From Porphyromonadaceae bacterium (lineage in GTDB: Bacteria; Bacteroidota; Bacteroidia; Bacteroidales; Tannerellaceae), in contig DOZP01000212.1 of NCBI GenBank assembly GCA_003517945.1, forward strand, positions 22,305 to 30,085: 7,781 nt of DNA, in the 5' to 3' direction. A program made the translations under genes and the position numbers. Each line of letters opens with the position of its first letter. Position 1 is the first letter of the stretch. Shown here piece by piece: positions 1 to 7,568 of this stretch. The notes below the pieces were generated by a model that was given only the letters and a program-made list of their open reading frames with translations, was not told the DNA's origin and did not search any database.

Positions 1-563
1 GCTTCGTGTGCATACTGAAATGCCAAGGGAATAAACTCTTCACCCAGTATTTCGTAAAACTTACTTTTCCGGTACGATCCATCCTCCATAATGGCTTCGT
101 TTACCACATCCCAGCCTTTAATGCGGCCCTTGTAGCGGCCTACTACGGTGGAGATATGACTCTTCATCCTTGCCTTGAGAGTCTCGGCCGAAACAGTTTC
201 TCCTTTCTCATCGACAAAGAACCATCGAGGCAACTGACCGTGCCATATCAGGCAATGACCGGTGATCCACATGTTGTTCTTTTCACCAAATGCCACAAAC
301 CGATCGGCATCGTCAAAGTAGAACTCTCCTTCTTTGGGCTGTAAATACATACTTTTCATACAATTTTCGGCCACGATTGCATCAAAATTTTGCTTAATGA
401 GATTCACGTCGGCCACATCGGCGCCCGAAATCTGCCGGAGATTCATAGCTGTTCCGATATGGAACTTGCCATTCAATGCATCCTTCATTGTTATCTCTTG
501 GATAGATTGAGCACTTAGGTGACTTCCAACCATTAGAAAAATTGATAATAGAACATTTTTCAT
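1..563 (-). CDS. GH10 endo-beta-1,4-xylanase, N-terminal part (cut by window edge)
   Basis: Reading from the ATG at 563 gives 187 complete codons with no stop before the window edge, so the 3' half lies outside. Residues 1-18 look like a Sec signal peptide (basic start, hydrophobic LLSIFLMVG, then LSAQ), so the enzyme is probably exported. Family GH10 landmarks follow in order: FHIGTAMN near 35-41, [12 protein letters not shown] at 65-76 (the family's ENxMKW region, here with C and S), [14 protein letters not shown] at 102-115, and WDVVNEA at 151-157, whose E156 is the acid/base. The nucleophile glutamate is expected beyond the edge. GH10 enzymes hydrolyse internal beta-1,4-xylosidic bonds by a retaining mechanism. 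No CBM insertion is seen between the WHGQ and WDVVNEA motifs, unlike some gut Bacteroides GH10 enzymes. It has its own promoter and is separated from susD by a terminator. The family call is firm; xylan as substrate is the usual family activity. Confidence 0.93.
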   Translation of the reverse strand, partial: MKNVLLSIFLMVGSHLSAQSIQEITMKDALNGKFHIGTAMNLRQISGADVADVNLIKQNFDAIVAENCMKSMYLQPKEGEFYFDDADRFVAFGEKNNMWITGHCLIWHGQLPRWFFVDEKGETVSAETLKARMKSHISTVVGRYKGRIKGWDVVNEAIMEDGSYRKSKFYEILGEEFIPLAFQYAHE

Positions 564-595
564 CGGATCTGTTTTTTAAAAATTTATACTGTGGG

Positions 596-626
596 CAAAA
601 ATACTTGTATATCCTCAACTCTTCAA
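596..626 (-). promoter_or_regulatory. Bacteroides-type promoter for the GH10 gene
   Basis: On the minus strand, TATTTTTG at 603-596 matches the Bacteroides -7 consensus TAnnTTTG exactly. A TTGA at 626-623, 19 nt further upstream, is a fair -33 element (consensus TTTG, spacing 19-21). Transcription would begin near 588-590, leaving a short AT-rich leader of about 25 nt before the ATG at 563, without a clear Shine-Dalgarno sequence, as is common in this phylum. The transcription start is inferred from consensus spacing only. Confidence 0.68.
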
Positions 627-631
627 TATTA

Positions 632-688
632 TATGTTACACATTCTTTTGCTGAGGTTACATATACTCAAAAACATGTGCATGTAACA
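632..688 (-). promoter_or_regulatory. Candidate activator operator upstream of GH10 (three GTTACA/TGTAAC sites)
   Basis: Three copies of the hexamer GTTACA or its complement lie just upstream of the GH10 promoter: 635-640, 656-661 and 682-687 (complement orientation). The first two start 21 bp apart, about two helical turns. TATGTTACA at 632-640 is an exact inverted copy of TGTAACATA at 682-690. The two sites nearest the promoter have exactly the same distances to the -7 box as the matching sites at 7569-7599 upstream of GH43. The position suits an activator binding next to the polymerase, such as the AraC-type domain of a hybrid two-component regulator; the protein is not identified. Confidence 0.6.
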
Positions 689-817
689 TAGTCGAATGTA
701 TTTGCAACAACAATCGGTGGAAAGGAACATTCTTCGGCAATCGTCTGCTTTTTCGATTTGCAGATAATAATTCCGACAGCGCGGGATTCTCGTGCGTAAC
801 ACCTGATTGGCAACGAA
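689..817. other. Non-coding stretch between the GH10 operator and the susD terminator
   Basis: I see no credible gene, RNA or mobile element here. The only structure noted is a short inverted repeat, TCTGC at 744-748 and GCAGA at 760-764, too small to interpret. The stretch is a plain spacer between the end of the susCD unit and the GH10 regulatory region. Confidence 0.5.
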
Positions 818-859
818 AAGACCGGTTTACGCTTCAATTCTGAAGGAAAAACCGGTCTT
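818..859 (-). terminator. Rho-independent terminator after susD
   Basis: An 11-bp perfect inverted repeat, AAGACCGGTTT at 818-828 and AAACCGGTCTT at 849-859, encloses a second small stem (CTTCA at 832-836 with TGAAG at 841-845), giving a long hairpin. On the minus strand the stem runs into TCTTTTCGTT. It begins about 36 nt after the susD stop, so it probably ends the GH43-susC-susD transcript and isolates the GH10 gene. The stem is fairly symmetrical, so it might also act on plus-strand transcripts, but the minus-strand role fits the gene layout. Confidence 0.8.
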
Positions 860-894
860 CTCTATCATTCACATTATCGTTTTGTCAATCACCG

Positions 895-2706
895 TTAATT
901 GGCCACATTTGGTTTCATATTCGGATTCGTACTCAATTCCCTTGATGGAATAGGAAGTATTCTATGCTTATTGTAATTGAATGCAATAGCTCCCGACAGT
1001 TCCGTCTGTTCGATTTGTACCAGATATTTCTTTTCCAAATTCTCCAGAATCGTACTTGCATCCGGATCATTCGGATTGTTATACCAACGCATCAGGTTAT
1101 AAAATCTCCATCCGTCAAGATACAATTCGGCAGAATATTCATGTTTCAGCAAACGGCGTACCGTATTGATGGTCGTTCCGGGCAAAATAATACTGCCGTC
1201 GCGAGAGGCCGTCACCTTTCCTAAAGTAGGCGCTGCTGCGATCAGATCTTCGGCAGACGGCAAGGCGCTTCTGCCTATCGTATAGAACAAGCCGGCATCC
1301 GCTTCCGAAGACGGAACCTGGTTATTAGCTCGCTCTCTTACCCTATTGATATAGGTCAAAGCCGTCGCTTCATCTCCCGTTTCAATGCAACATTCCGCAT
1401 ACATCAGCAAAATATCGGCATAACGCAGCAAGCGGTCGTTGATTCCGCTTTTATTCGGGTCGGATTGCCACCAATCATAACAATATTTACGCGTACCAAA
1501 CCATTTCCCCTGACGAACCGTATAGTCATCTCCGAAAATCCGGGTATAAGGCCACATGCTTCCATCTGCGCCTCTCCAACTGGCTCCATCGGGAATCCAC
1601 ATGCCAAGATAAGCCCGGGGATCAATGATTTTTCCATCGGCATCTCTTTCAAATTCATTGTACAATGCAATAGACGGCATTGAGTTCCACCAGCAATTGG
1701 TTTTGTTGGATATACTCATCTCTAACTGTCTCATTGTATTTTGCCCCGTATATACCCAATCGTTCTGGTCGCTATTGGCTGCCGGATTAAATCCCTGCGT
1801 CTCCTGGCTTTGGCTGAATTGAACTTCAAAGAGGGACTCTTTGTTATTCTCATTATCTTCCGACGAATTGTCGCGATAGTTCGTCACTAAGTCATATTCT
1901 CCCGAATCGATAATTGTCTTCAGAACGTTTTTGGCAAGAGCCCACTCTGCACCACCCGCACCGGCCGTACCGTCAAGCAGGGGGCGTCCCATATAAGCCT
2001 TTGCCAAATAGCCCAGTGCCGATCCTTTGGTGGCACGGCCTACATCGTTCGAATTGGCAAACACTTCGGAACGCACAGGCAATAAGTCGGCCGCCGCTTG
2101 AAAGTCTGTGATCATGTTTTGGTAGATCTCACCCTGCGCTGCAGGACCTTTCATATAATCGTCGGCAACAGGAACATTATTGCGGTCTACAATTTCATCC
2201 CCCCATAGCATACATAAATAAAAGCGGCTCAATCCGCGTAGGAAAAGGGCCTCGCCTCTCAATCTGTCATACAGTTTTTTATCTGTAGGATTCTCCAGAT
2301 TAAAGGCGCCATCCTGATTCTGTTCCAACTTCTCTAACGCAAAATTGGCTGCATACTGCAAAACATACATATCCTGGTATCCGCCTACCATGAATCCTCC
2401 CTCGCCATCAACGGTGTATGCACTCAACTCAACCGATTGCGGCTCGCCTCCCGCAGCTCCTGCAGTAAACACAAACTCATCACTCCGGTTGTTGAGAATA
2501 AAAGGCATGATACGAGCCCAACATCCTCCGCGTTGTAAGATGTTATATGCTCCGTTAACGGCATATACCAGATGCTCTTGCGTGTTGTAATAGTTTCCTT
2601 CACTCGGATTCACCGGATGATAGAAATCCATTTCGGGCTGGCACCCGGTTATACCGAATCCCGTAACTGCCAACAACGCTCCTATTATATATTGTTTTAT
2701 TTTCAT
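895..2706 (-). CDS. SusD/RagB-family glycan-binding outer-membrane lipoprotein
   Basis: This 603-residue protein is the lipoprotein lid of a SusC/SusD nutrient importer; it binds oligosaccharides at the cell surface and closes over its SusC partner. The N-terminus has a lipoprotein signal with lipobox ITGC and acylated C22, followed by QPEMD, an acidic stretch suited to surface export in Bacteroidota. Family landmarks include GEALFLRGLSRFYLCMLWGD at about 151-170, the helical GSALGYLAKAYM segment near 228-239 and KESLFEVQFS near 289-298. Further on are LLRYADILLMYAEC, the HEYSAELYLDGWRFYNLMRW region, and the closing LPIPSRELSTNPNMKPN. The middle is rich in tryptophan and tyrosine (CWWNSMP, YDWWQSD), consistent with sugar stacking, though contacts cannot be assigned. 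I chose the ATG at 2706; the frame also opens with TTG at 2712, but the ATG gives a normal lipoprotein start. It lies 32 nt downstream of susC, surely in the same operon. Confidence 0.95.
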   Translation of the reverse strand: MKIKQYIIGALLAVTGFGITGCQPEMDFYHPVNPSEGNYYNTQEHLVYAVNGAYNILQRGGCWARIMPFILNNRSDEFVFTAGAAGGEPQSVELSAYTVDGEGGFMVGGYQDMYVLQYAANFALEKLEQNQDGAFNLENPTDKKLYDRLRGEALFLRGLSRFYLCMLWGDEIVDRNNVPVADDYMKGPAAQGEIYQNMITDFQAAADLLPVRSEVFANSNDVGRATKGSALGYLAKAYMGRPLLDGTAGAGGAEWALAKNVLKTIIDSGEYDLVTNYRDNSSEDNENNKESLFEVQFSQSQETQGFNPAANSDQNDWVYTGQNTMRQLEMSISNKTNCWWNSMPSIALYNEFERDADGKIIDPRAYLGMWIPDGASWRGADGSMWPYTRIFGDDYTVRQGKWFGTRKYCYDWWQSDPNKSGINDRLLRYADILLMYAECCIETGDEATALTYINRVRERANNQVPSSEADAGLFYTIGRSALPSAEDLIAAAPTLGKVTASRDGSIILPGTTINTVRRLLKHEYSAELYLDGWRFYNLMRWYNNPNDPDASTILENLEKKYLVQIEQTELSGAIAFNYNKHRILPIPSRELSTNPNMKPNVAN

Positions 2707-2738
2707 AATCAATTATTTTTTAATGAATGTAAATGGAA

Positions 2739-5700
2739 TTAGAATGACAATTGCAATCCGGCGAAGAATTCTCTCGTACTCCAATAAGATGTATTCCAGT
2801 AGTTCGCATTATCCACGCCACGTGTCAATGTGTTGCCATCGCCCGGAACCTGAGGGTCGAACATAGAATAGTTCGTAATCGTAAAAGGATTCTTCATACC
2901 TATATAGATGCGAAGGTGTTCTATGCTGTATTTCTGTAAGAAAGTTTTAGGTACGGTATACCCCAATGTAGCGCGGTTCATACGGAGATAAGAGCCATTT
3001 TCCACAAAATAGTCGGAAGGTGTGGTCGAATTACCGTTAGGGTCTCCATAAGCAGATCGCGGAATAGATGTATTGGTATTGGCCGGCAGTGAGATGACGT
3101 CTCCACCGGGGGTGGTAAAGTTAACAGCTTCGGCTCTAAACCGGTCAACCATGTCGTCCATTTGGTTGTGAGGCGCTTTTCCTGCCATAAATGTGGCTTT
3201 GTAGTTATTATAGATAGAGTAACCCAAGTCTCCCTGTAACAACATAGAAAGATCGAAACCTTTATAATCTACCTGCAAACTCAAACCGACAGATACAGCC
3301 GGTATGGATGACCCGAGGAATGTTTTATCATCGTCATTGATTGTTCCGTCACCGTTAAGGTCTACACGTTTTAAATCTCCTGCCATAGCTGCCGGCTGGT
3401 AGCGTTCTCCCTTACTGTTGACATACCCTTCGGCTTCTGCATCCGTTTGAAACAAACCGTCTGTTTTATACCCCCAGAATTGAGAGACCGGTTCTCCCGA
3501 TACGGTACGGGTAACGCCGCCACCGCCTTCCAGAAAGTCAGTAGTTCCCAGATCGGTTACTTTATTTCTATAGATAGAGGCATTAGGCGATATGGTGAAA
3601 CTTACATCTCCTGCCTTATCGCGATAGGTAGCCGCAAATTCCAATCCCCAGTTGGTCATGCTTCCGATATTCATAGGCAAAGCCGCAACCGTACCTACCG
3701 ACAACGGTAATTGCACATCCAGCAACATATCACTTACCTGACGGTTGTAATAATCGAAGGTGAAGCTGAGTTTGTTTTTAAACATATCCATGTCAAATCC
3801 GAACCCTGCATCACGGGTGGTTTCCCAAGTTAATTCTCTATTAGCTATGATTTCGGGCAGCGGAGCGGCTGCATTACTGTCCGAAGCATTGGGCGAAGAT
3901 TGGTTGGTACCGAAGGTATAATACCTATTGACCGTAGCAACTAATGCCTGATAGTCATATTCCCCAACGCCTCCGGCGCTACCAATCCATCCTAAGGTGG
4001 CACGGAGTTTCAGGTTATCCAACCAATGAAAAGTCCGTTCTTTCAGAAAATTTTCTTCACTGATCCGCCATCCGGCTGAGAACGATGGAAAATATCCCCA
4101 GCGTTTCCCATCAGCAAATTTAGACGTCTTATCTGCACGGAAATTGGCTGTAACCATGTATTTGCTATTATAGGAATACATAACGCGCGCCAGATAAGAA
4201 AAATAACTGTTGTCGGTACGTGAGCTGTTTATATTCGGGTCGGTCGGGAACCTGCTTTCCACTCCGAAATCATTCCATTCCATGCTTCTTCCATATACAT
4301 TTGTGAAGAAAGACTGGTATCTCTCTGAAGTCATACCCAATACGCCCGAAACCGTATGCCCACCGTTGAATGTCTTATCGAACGTAAGCAAATTCTCAAT
4401 CATTTCACGTTCGTTTCCATTCTTCTCGCTATTCATATCCGTGTAGGTTTGCACATTCATCATCATGTTACGGGCAGGGTTCACCTGTTGCCAATTACCT
4501 CGTTCGAAATTTCGGGTATAGCTGAGCCGGTATTTCAACCAATCAAAGATCTTCAGTTCACCGAATACATGTGCCAAACCACTGTAATCTGTATTCCTCC
4601 TTTTTACATTCTGTATCCACCAAGTCCGGTTGGGCAAGTCCATACCTTGTGTTCCATAATCTCCAATGTTGTACAACTCGCCGTTCTCGTCATACACAGG
4701 CAAGGCAGAGGGCGTACGAAGCATTTGGTTGATATCCGGGGTAGGTACCGAATTGTTTTTACTGTAATTCAGTTGCATCCGCCCGCCATAGGTGATACGT
4801 CCTATGGTACCCTGTACATTGGCATACATATTTTGTCTGCGTGGGCTCGTTGTTTTCTTTTCGTTGGTATCATAACTGTACGTTGCACCCAGTCTATAAT
4901 GGAATGCTTCGGTTCCCCCGTTTACGCTCAAGTCGTATTTCTGATAGTATGAACGGTTGAACCATTCGTTCCACCAATCCGTATCGGCCAGCGGATTGCT
5001 GGGACTGGCATAAGCCGAAGGAACATTATTTTGCCACGAACCGTCTTGGCGAGCAGCGTCGCTGGCTGTCATATAAAACAGTTCGTTGGTATAGACCGAA
5101 AAGTCATAAGCATTCATCATGTGAATACGTTTCGCCACCATACCGGTTCCGCCATACGCATTGAAATTGATAATCGGTTTCTCGGTCTTACCTTTTTTGG
5201 TAGTAACAACAATTACGCCATTAGCTCCACGCACACCATAGATCGCAGCCGAGGCCGCATCCTTCAAGACCTGAATGGTTTCGATTTCATCTTCATTGGG
5301 GACACGTCCGTCAATAATCCCATCTACCACCCAGAGCGGGTCGGTGTTTCCGGTGATTGAACTAGTTCCTCTGATACGAATTTTACCTGCCGATACGTTG
5401 ACGCCGGCTACCGTCCCCTGCAAAGCTCCCGCTATATCGTTCGGCGCTCTTAATACTTCCTGGGGATTGAGCGTTGCAATAGCCGACGTTAAATCAGCTT
5501 TTCGCTGTGTACCATATCCCACCACGACAACAGTCGATAAGGATACGGCACTTTCCGTTAAAACTACATCTACCACAGAACGATTGTCTACGTCCACTTC
5601 TGCAGTTTCAAAACCAATGTACGATACGATCAAAACAGCATCGGGCGCCACATTAATTGTGAAATGGCCATCCATATCGGTGATGGTTCCGGTCGTTGTT

Positions 5701-5840
5701 CCTTTCACCTGTACAGTAGCCCCTGCGTTAGGTAGACCATCAACGGATGAAACAACGGTACCCGTTATTGTCTTGCTCTGGCCCAAAGCTATCAAAGCGC
5801 AAAAAGTCAATGATAGCAAAATGAATAAACTTTTCCTCAT
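2739..5840 (-). CDS. SusC/RagA-family TonB-dependent outer-membrane transporter
   Basis: At 1033 residues this has the usual SusC length. It would import oligosaccharides across the outer membrane, powered by TonB-ExbB-ExbD, with SusD as its lid. Residues 1-20 form a signal peptide ending ALG before Q21. A carboxypeptidase-D-regulatory-like domain occupies about 23-97 (ITGTVVSS, GTTTGTITDMDGHF, IVSYIGF). The SusC-typical VVVVGYGTQRKADLTSAIA follows at 104-121, and the plug at about 125-220 (IRIRGTSSITG, PLWVVDG, VLKDAASAAIYGVRGANGVI). The rest is the beta-barrel, ending in LQLSF with a C-terminal phenylalanine, as expected for barrel assembly by BAM. There is no extra N-terminal signalling domain, so it is probably not an anti-sigma-coupled SusC. 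No strong promoter match is seen in the 176 bases upstream, so cotranscription with the GH43 gene is likely. The cargo cannot be read from the sequence; neighbours suggest xylo- or arabinoxylo-oligosaccharides. Confidence 0.97.
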   Translation of the reverse strand: MRKSLFILLSLTFCALIALGQSKTITGTVVSSVDGLPNAGATVQVKGTTTGTITDMDGHFTINVAPDAVLIVSYIGFETAEVDVDNRSVVDVVLTESAVSLSTVVVVGYGTQRKADLTSAIATLNPQEVLRAPNDIAGALQGTVAGVNVSAGKIRIRGTSSITGNTDPLWVVDGIIDGRVPNEDEIETIQVLKDAASAAIYGVRGANGVIVVTTKKGKTEKPIINFNAYGGTGMVAKRIHMMNAYDFSVYTNELFYMTASDAARQDGSWQNNVPSAYASPSNPLADTDWWNEWFNRSYYQKYDLSVNGGTEAFHYRLGATYSYDTNEKKTTSPRRQNMYANVQGTIGRITYGGRMQLNYSKNNSVPTPDINQMLRTPSALPVYDENGELYNIGDYGTQGMDLPNRTWWIQNVKRRNTDYSGLAHVFGELKIFDWLKYRLSYTRNFERGNWQQVNPARNMMMNVQTYTDMNSEKNGNEREMIENLLTFDKTFNGGHTVSGVLGMTSERYQSFFTNVYGRSMEWNDFGVESRFPTDPNINSSRTDNSYFSYLARVMYSYNSKYMVTANFRADKTSKFADGKRWGYFPSFSAGWRISEENFLKERTFHWLDNLKLRATLGWIGSAGGVGEYDYQALVATVNRYYTFGTNQSSPNASDSNAAAPLPEIIANRELTWETTRDAGFGFDMDMFKNKLSFTFDYYNRQVSDMLLDVQLPLSVGTVAALPMNIGSMTNWGLEFAATYRDKAGDVSFTISPNASIYRNKVTDLGTTDFLEGGGGVTRTVSGEPVSQFWGYKTDGLFQTDAEAEGYVNSKGERYQPAAMAGDLKRVDLNGDGTINDDDKTFLGSSIPAVSVGLSLQVDYKGFDLSMLLQGDLGYSIYNNYKATFMAGKAPHNQMDDMVDRFRAEAVNFTTPGGDVISLPANTNTSIPRSAYGDPNGNSTTPSDYFVENGSYLRMNRATLGYTVPKTFLQKYSIEHLRIYIGMKNPFTITNYSMFDPQVPGDGNTLTRGVDNANYWNTSYWSTREFFAGLQLSF

Positions 5841-5863
5841 GTAACCAATTTTTAAAAGTTAAA

Positions 5864-5880
5864 AAATAAACTATTTATTT
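5864..5880 (-). repeat. AT-only perfect inverted repeat in the susC leader
   Basis: AAATAAA at 5864-5870 and TTTATTT at 5874-5880 form a perfect 7-bp inverted repeat with a 3-nt loop, followed on the minus strand by a T-rich run. It sits 24-40 bases before the susC start codon. It could be a weak RNA hairpin that influences translation or processing between GH43 and susC, but being all A/T it may have no function. Confidence 0.35.
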
Positions 5881-5973
5881 CGTTTGTTCTACACAGTAAG
5901 CAATCACTTTCTCTTTTTGATTATTAGCACACCCTGCCATCAGAAACAGAAAGCATATATACACTATTTATTT
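5870..5973. repeat. 11-bp direct repeats flanking the lipoprotein-like remnant
   Basis: ACTATTTATTT occurs at 5870-5880 and again at 5963-5973, 93 bp apart. The two copies enclose almost exactly the open frame at 5875-5964: its GTG overlaps one copy and its stop overlaps the other. Such short repeats can arise from, or promote, slippage and short-homology deletion. The repeats are AT-rich, in AT-rich DNA, so coincidence is possible. Confidence 0.45.
5875..5964 (-). pseudogene. Short lipoprotein-like ORF, probably a gene remnant
   Basis: Between GH43 and susC the minus strand has a 29-codon frame starting at GTG (5964) and ending in TAA (5877-5875). It reads VYICFLFLMAGC and then ANNQKEKVIAYCVEQTK. 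The first part is a good match to the hydrophobic segment and lipobox of a lipoprotein signal peptide (LMAGC, cysteine at residue 12), with a polar stretch after it. The usual Met-Lys-Lys start is missing, an in-frame stop lies just upstream of the GTG, and the mature part is only about 18 residues. The simplest reading is the leftover N-terminus of a lipoprotein gene, such as a surface glycan-binding protein or enzyme once present in this operon. A tiny functional lipoprotein is less likely, and chance resemblance is possible. I do not know which family it came from. Confidence 0.35.
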
Positions 5974-6016
5974 TATATTTTTGATCGGTTTTTGTCTTAT
6001 TGTTACGTACAAATTC

Positions 6017-7390
6017 CTATTGAGAAAATCGCCAGTAATCAAAATACATCAGGTGACTTACGGGCTGTCCTTTTACTACAAAATAGAGATCATGAATACC
6101 TGCAACTTTAGGAACATCCATTGTTTTCAGTTCCCAACGGTCGCTTCCTCCCGTACGCGGCATTTTGATAGTGCCCAACAATTGTCCTTCGACTCCATCC
6201 AACCTCACTTCCATCGATACCGGCGCATTGTGTGTAGTGCCTACCCTTGCCGTGAACGTAGAGGCTCCTTCACGAAAGTCTACATCTCTTACTTTTATAT
6301 ATGCGCCGTCCTTCTGAGCTGTTACGAAGACACCTACCTTTTCGTTCTGCGAAGCTTTGAAACCTTCGGACCACGCCATGGTTTCCGCCTCCGACTTTCT
6401 ATACGGATTGAACGTAGCGATGCCCTTTTCGATCCCTTCCGTCATCTGCAACCGAGGGATAGATCCGTCTTTATTGAACTTCAGTTCTTCTACACATACC
6501 GACCGGTTGAAACCGCCACCGCCCGGAAGCGCCCCGTTATGATAGAAGAAATAAGTTTTTCCGCGGAAGTCGGCCACCCCGGGATGATTGGTAAACACTC
6601 CACCTTCGGGAGTCATCACCGTTCCGCCATACGTCCACGGCCCCTCCGGGCTCTTAGCGGTAGAGTAACCAATATGTTCGGGTAGCGGCCCGCCCGGCCA
6701 GAAAAGATAGTAAAGACTGTTGCGTTTGTATAACCAAGGGCCTTCTTCATAGAGCGAAGGACGTTGCGCCACATTACCATCGCGCTTGCCAAACGATGCT
6801 TCGGTCATCGGCACCGGCACCACTTCGCCCGAGTAAGAAATCATATCGTCATTGAGCTTAACGTAATAGAGTTGGGGATTGCCCCAGTAAAGATGAGCCT
6901 GCCCGTTATCGTCGATGAGCACAGTGGGGTCAATGTCTCCCCATTCACTTTGCACCAACGGCTTGCCTAACGGGTCGTAGAACGGGCCGTAAGGGCTGTC
7001 GGCCACCGCCACACCAATGGCTCCCCTGTTGTTGATCTTCGAGATCATAGGCACGTACATGTAAAATTTCCCATCCCGCTCTACACATTGGGCCGCCCAG
7101 GCATCGCTCTTACCCCACTCAAAATCGGTATAAGACAGTATCACACCGTGATCGGTCCAATTAACCATATCATTGGTAGAATAAAGTTTCCAATTGTCCA
7201 TGGTAAACCACGTAGAGCCATCCTCGTCGTGCGAGGTATACAAGTACAACCGGTCGTTGTAGACCATCGGCGCAGGATCGGCCGTATAATTCGTTTGAAT
7301 GATAGGATTCTGTGCAACGCCTACTATGCTCCCATTTATGGCAAGGGAGAGTAATACAAAATATCTATTTATCTTTCTCATTTTTTTCAT
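6017..7390 (-). CDS. Secreted GH43 glycosidase with C-terminal CBM6-like module
   Basis: The protein has 457 residues. Residues 1-26 are a signal peptide (basic start, hydrophobic FVLLSLAI, then VGVAQ). The ATG at 7390 or the one three codons later (7381) could be the start. The five-bladed GH43 catalytic domain spans about 28-320. Its inverting triad is visible: D38 in YTADPAPM (general base), D154 in [13 protein letters not shown] (pKa modulator) and E216 in [11 protein letters not shown] (general acid). The sequence around TNHPGVADF and [12 protein letters not shown] is typical of xylan-active, CBM6-bearing GH43 enzymes. From about 325 to the end ([13 protein letters not shown] through YFDYWRFSQ) lies a CBM6-like beta-sandwich. 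Likely activities are alpha-L-arabinofuranosidase on arabinoxylan or beta-xylosidase; subfamily and exact linkage are not decidable by eye. It is the first gene of the presumed GH43-susC-susD operon, behind a promoter and operator matching those of GH10. Confidence 0.93.
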   Translation of the reverse strand: MKKMRKINRYFVLLSLAINGSIVGVAQNPIIQTNYTADPAPMVYNDRLYLYTSHDEDGSTWFTMDNWKLYSTNDMVNWTDHGVILSYTDFEWGKSDAWAAQCVERDGKFYMYVPMISKINNRGAIGVAVADSPYGPFYDPLGKPLVQSEWGDIDPTVLIDDNGQAHLYWGNPQLYYVKLNDDMISYSGEVVPVPMTEASFGKRDGNVAQRPSLYEEGPWLYKRNSLYYLFWPGGPLPEHIGYSTAKSPEGPWTYGGTVMTPEGGVFTNHPGVADFRGKTYFFYHNGALPGGGGFNRSVCVEELKFNKDGSIPRLQMTEGIEKGIATFNPYRKSEAETMAWSEGFKASQNEKVGVFVTAQKDGAYIKVRDVDFREGASTFTARVGTTHNAPVSMEVRLDGVEGQLLGTIKMPRTGGSDRWELKTMDVPKVAGIHDLYFVVKGQPVSHLMYFDYWRFSQ

Positions 7391-7532
7391 TGTGTATTCA
7401 TCCTTTTTCTATAATTTTACTTTGATTTCTTTTCCTTTATAATCTGCCGTCTTGCAACACCTTTCATGGTAATGAATGGTAACGTATGTATAATTGTATA
7501 CTCGAACCTGTAATCCTTACCGATTACGACAG
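7391..7532 (-). other. Long 5' leader of the GH43 operon
   Basis: If transcription starts about 7 nt after the -7 box at 7533-7540, the leader is about 135 nt, far longer than that of GH10. At its predicted 5' end, GTAATC (7510-7515) and GATTAC (7522-7527) can form a 6-bp hairpin. ATGGTAA is repeated at 7466-7472 and 7476-7482, exactly 10 bp apart. A 16-codon frame starts at ATG 7467 and ends at TAA 7417, and a four-codon frame (ATG 7401) overlaps the GH43 start. No known riboswitch was recognised. Confidence 0.4.
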
Positions 7533-7540
7533 CAAAGGTA
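7533..7540 (-). promoter_or_regulatory. -7 promoter box for the GH43-susC-susD operon
   Basis: The minus strand reads TACCTTTG at 7540-7533, an exact match to the Bacteroides -7 consensus TAnnTTTG. No TTTG-like -33 box is present at the usual 19-21 nt spacing, where the sequence is instead GGGGATCGG. A missing -33 box fits a promoter that depends on an activator bound at the repeated sites immediately upstream (7569-7619). Confidence 0.6.
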
Positions 7541-7568
7541 TTGACTTCATTAAACCGATCCCCTTTTT

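Noticed and set aside
6..344. Plus-strand open frame at the left edge
   Set aside because: It is antisense to the GH10 catalytic region, whose conserved motifs are clear on the minus strand.
394..618. 74-codon minus-strand frame overlapping the GH10 start
   Set aside because: It is out of frame with GH10 and starts upstream of the predicted transcription start. The GH10 frame has the signal peptide and conserved motifs.
744..764. Small inverted repeat TCTGC/GCAGA between susD and GH10
   Set aside because: A 5-bp stem with an 11-nt loop is too weak to call, and a much better terminator is present at 818-859.
2707..2712. TTG start two codons before the susD ATG
   Set aside because: The ATG at 2706 gives a standard Met-Lys lipoprotein signal, so the TTG is not needed.
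3235..3241. TGTAACA inside susC
   Set aside because: It is a lone copy in coding sequence without partner sites or a -7 box, taken as chance.
5275..5844. 189-codon plus-strand open frame opposite the 5' end of susC
   Set aside because: It is wholly antisense to a firm SusC coding region, has low-complexity Ser/Thr/Val composition, and resembles no family I know. It is a shadow of susC codon use.
5839..5845. ATGTAAC overlapping the susC start codon, like the operator half-site
   Set aside because: It is a single copy, lacks the partner at the fixed spacing, and lies where an activator could not help susC transcription.
6001..6007. TGTTACG just after the GH43 stop as a possible susC operator
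   Set aside because: It has one mismatch and no second site, and no TAnnTTTG box lies at the shared 28-nt distance.
5981..6685. 234-codon plus-strand open frame opposite GH43
   Set aside because: It is antisense to the GH43 catalytic and CBM6 domains, and its composition is Arg/Phe/Ser/Tyr-rich with no recognisable domain.
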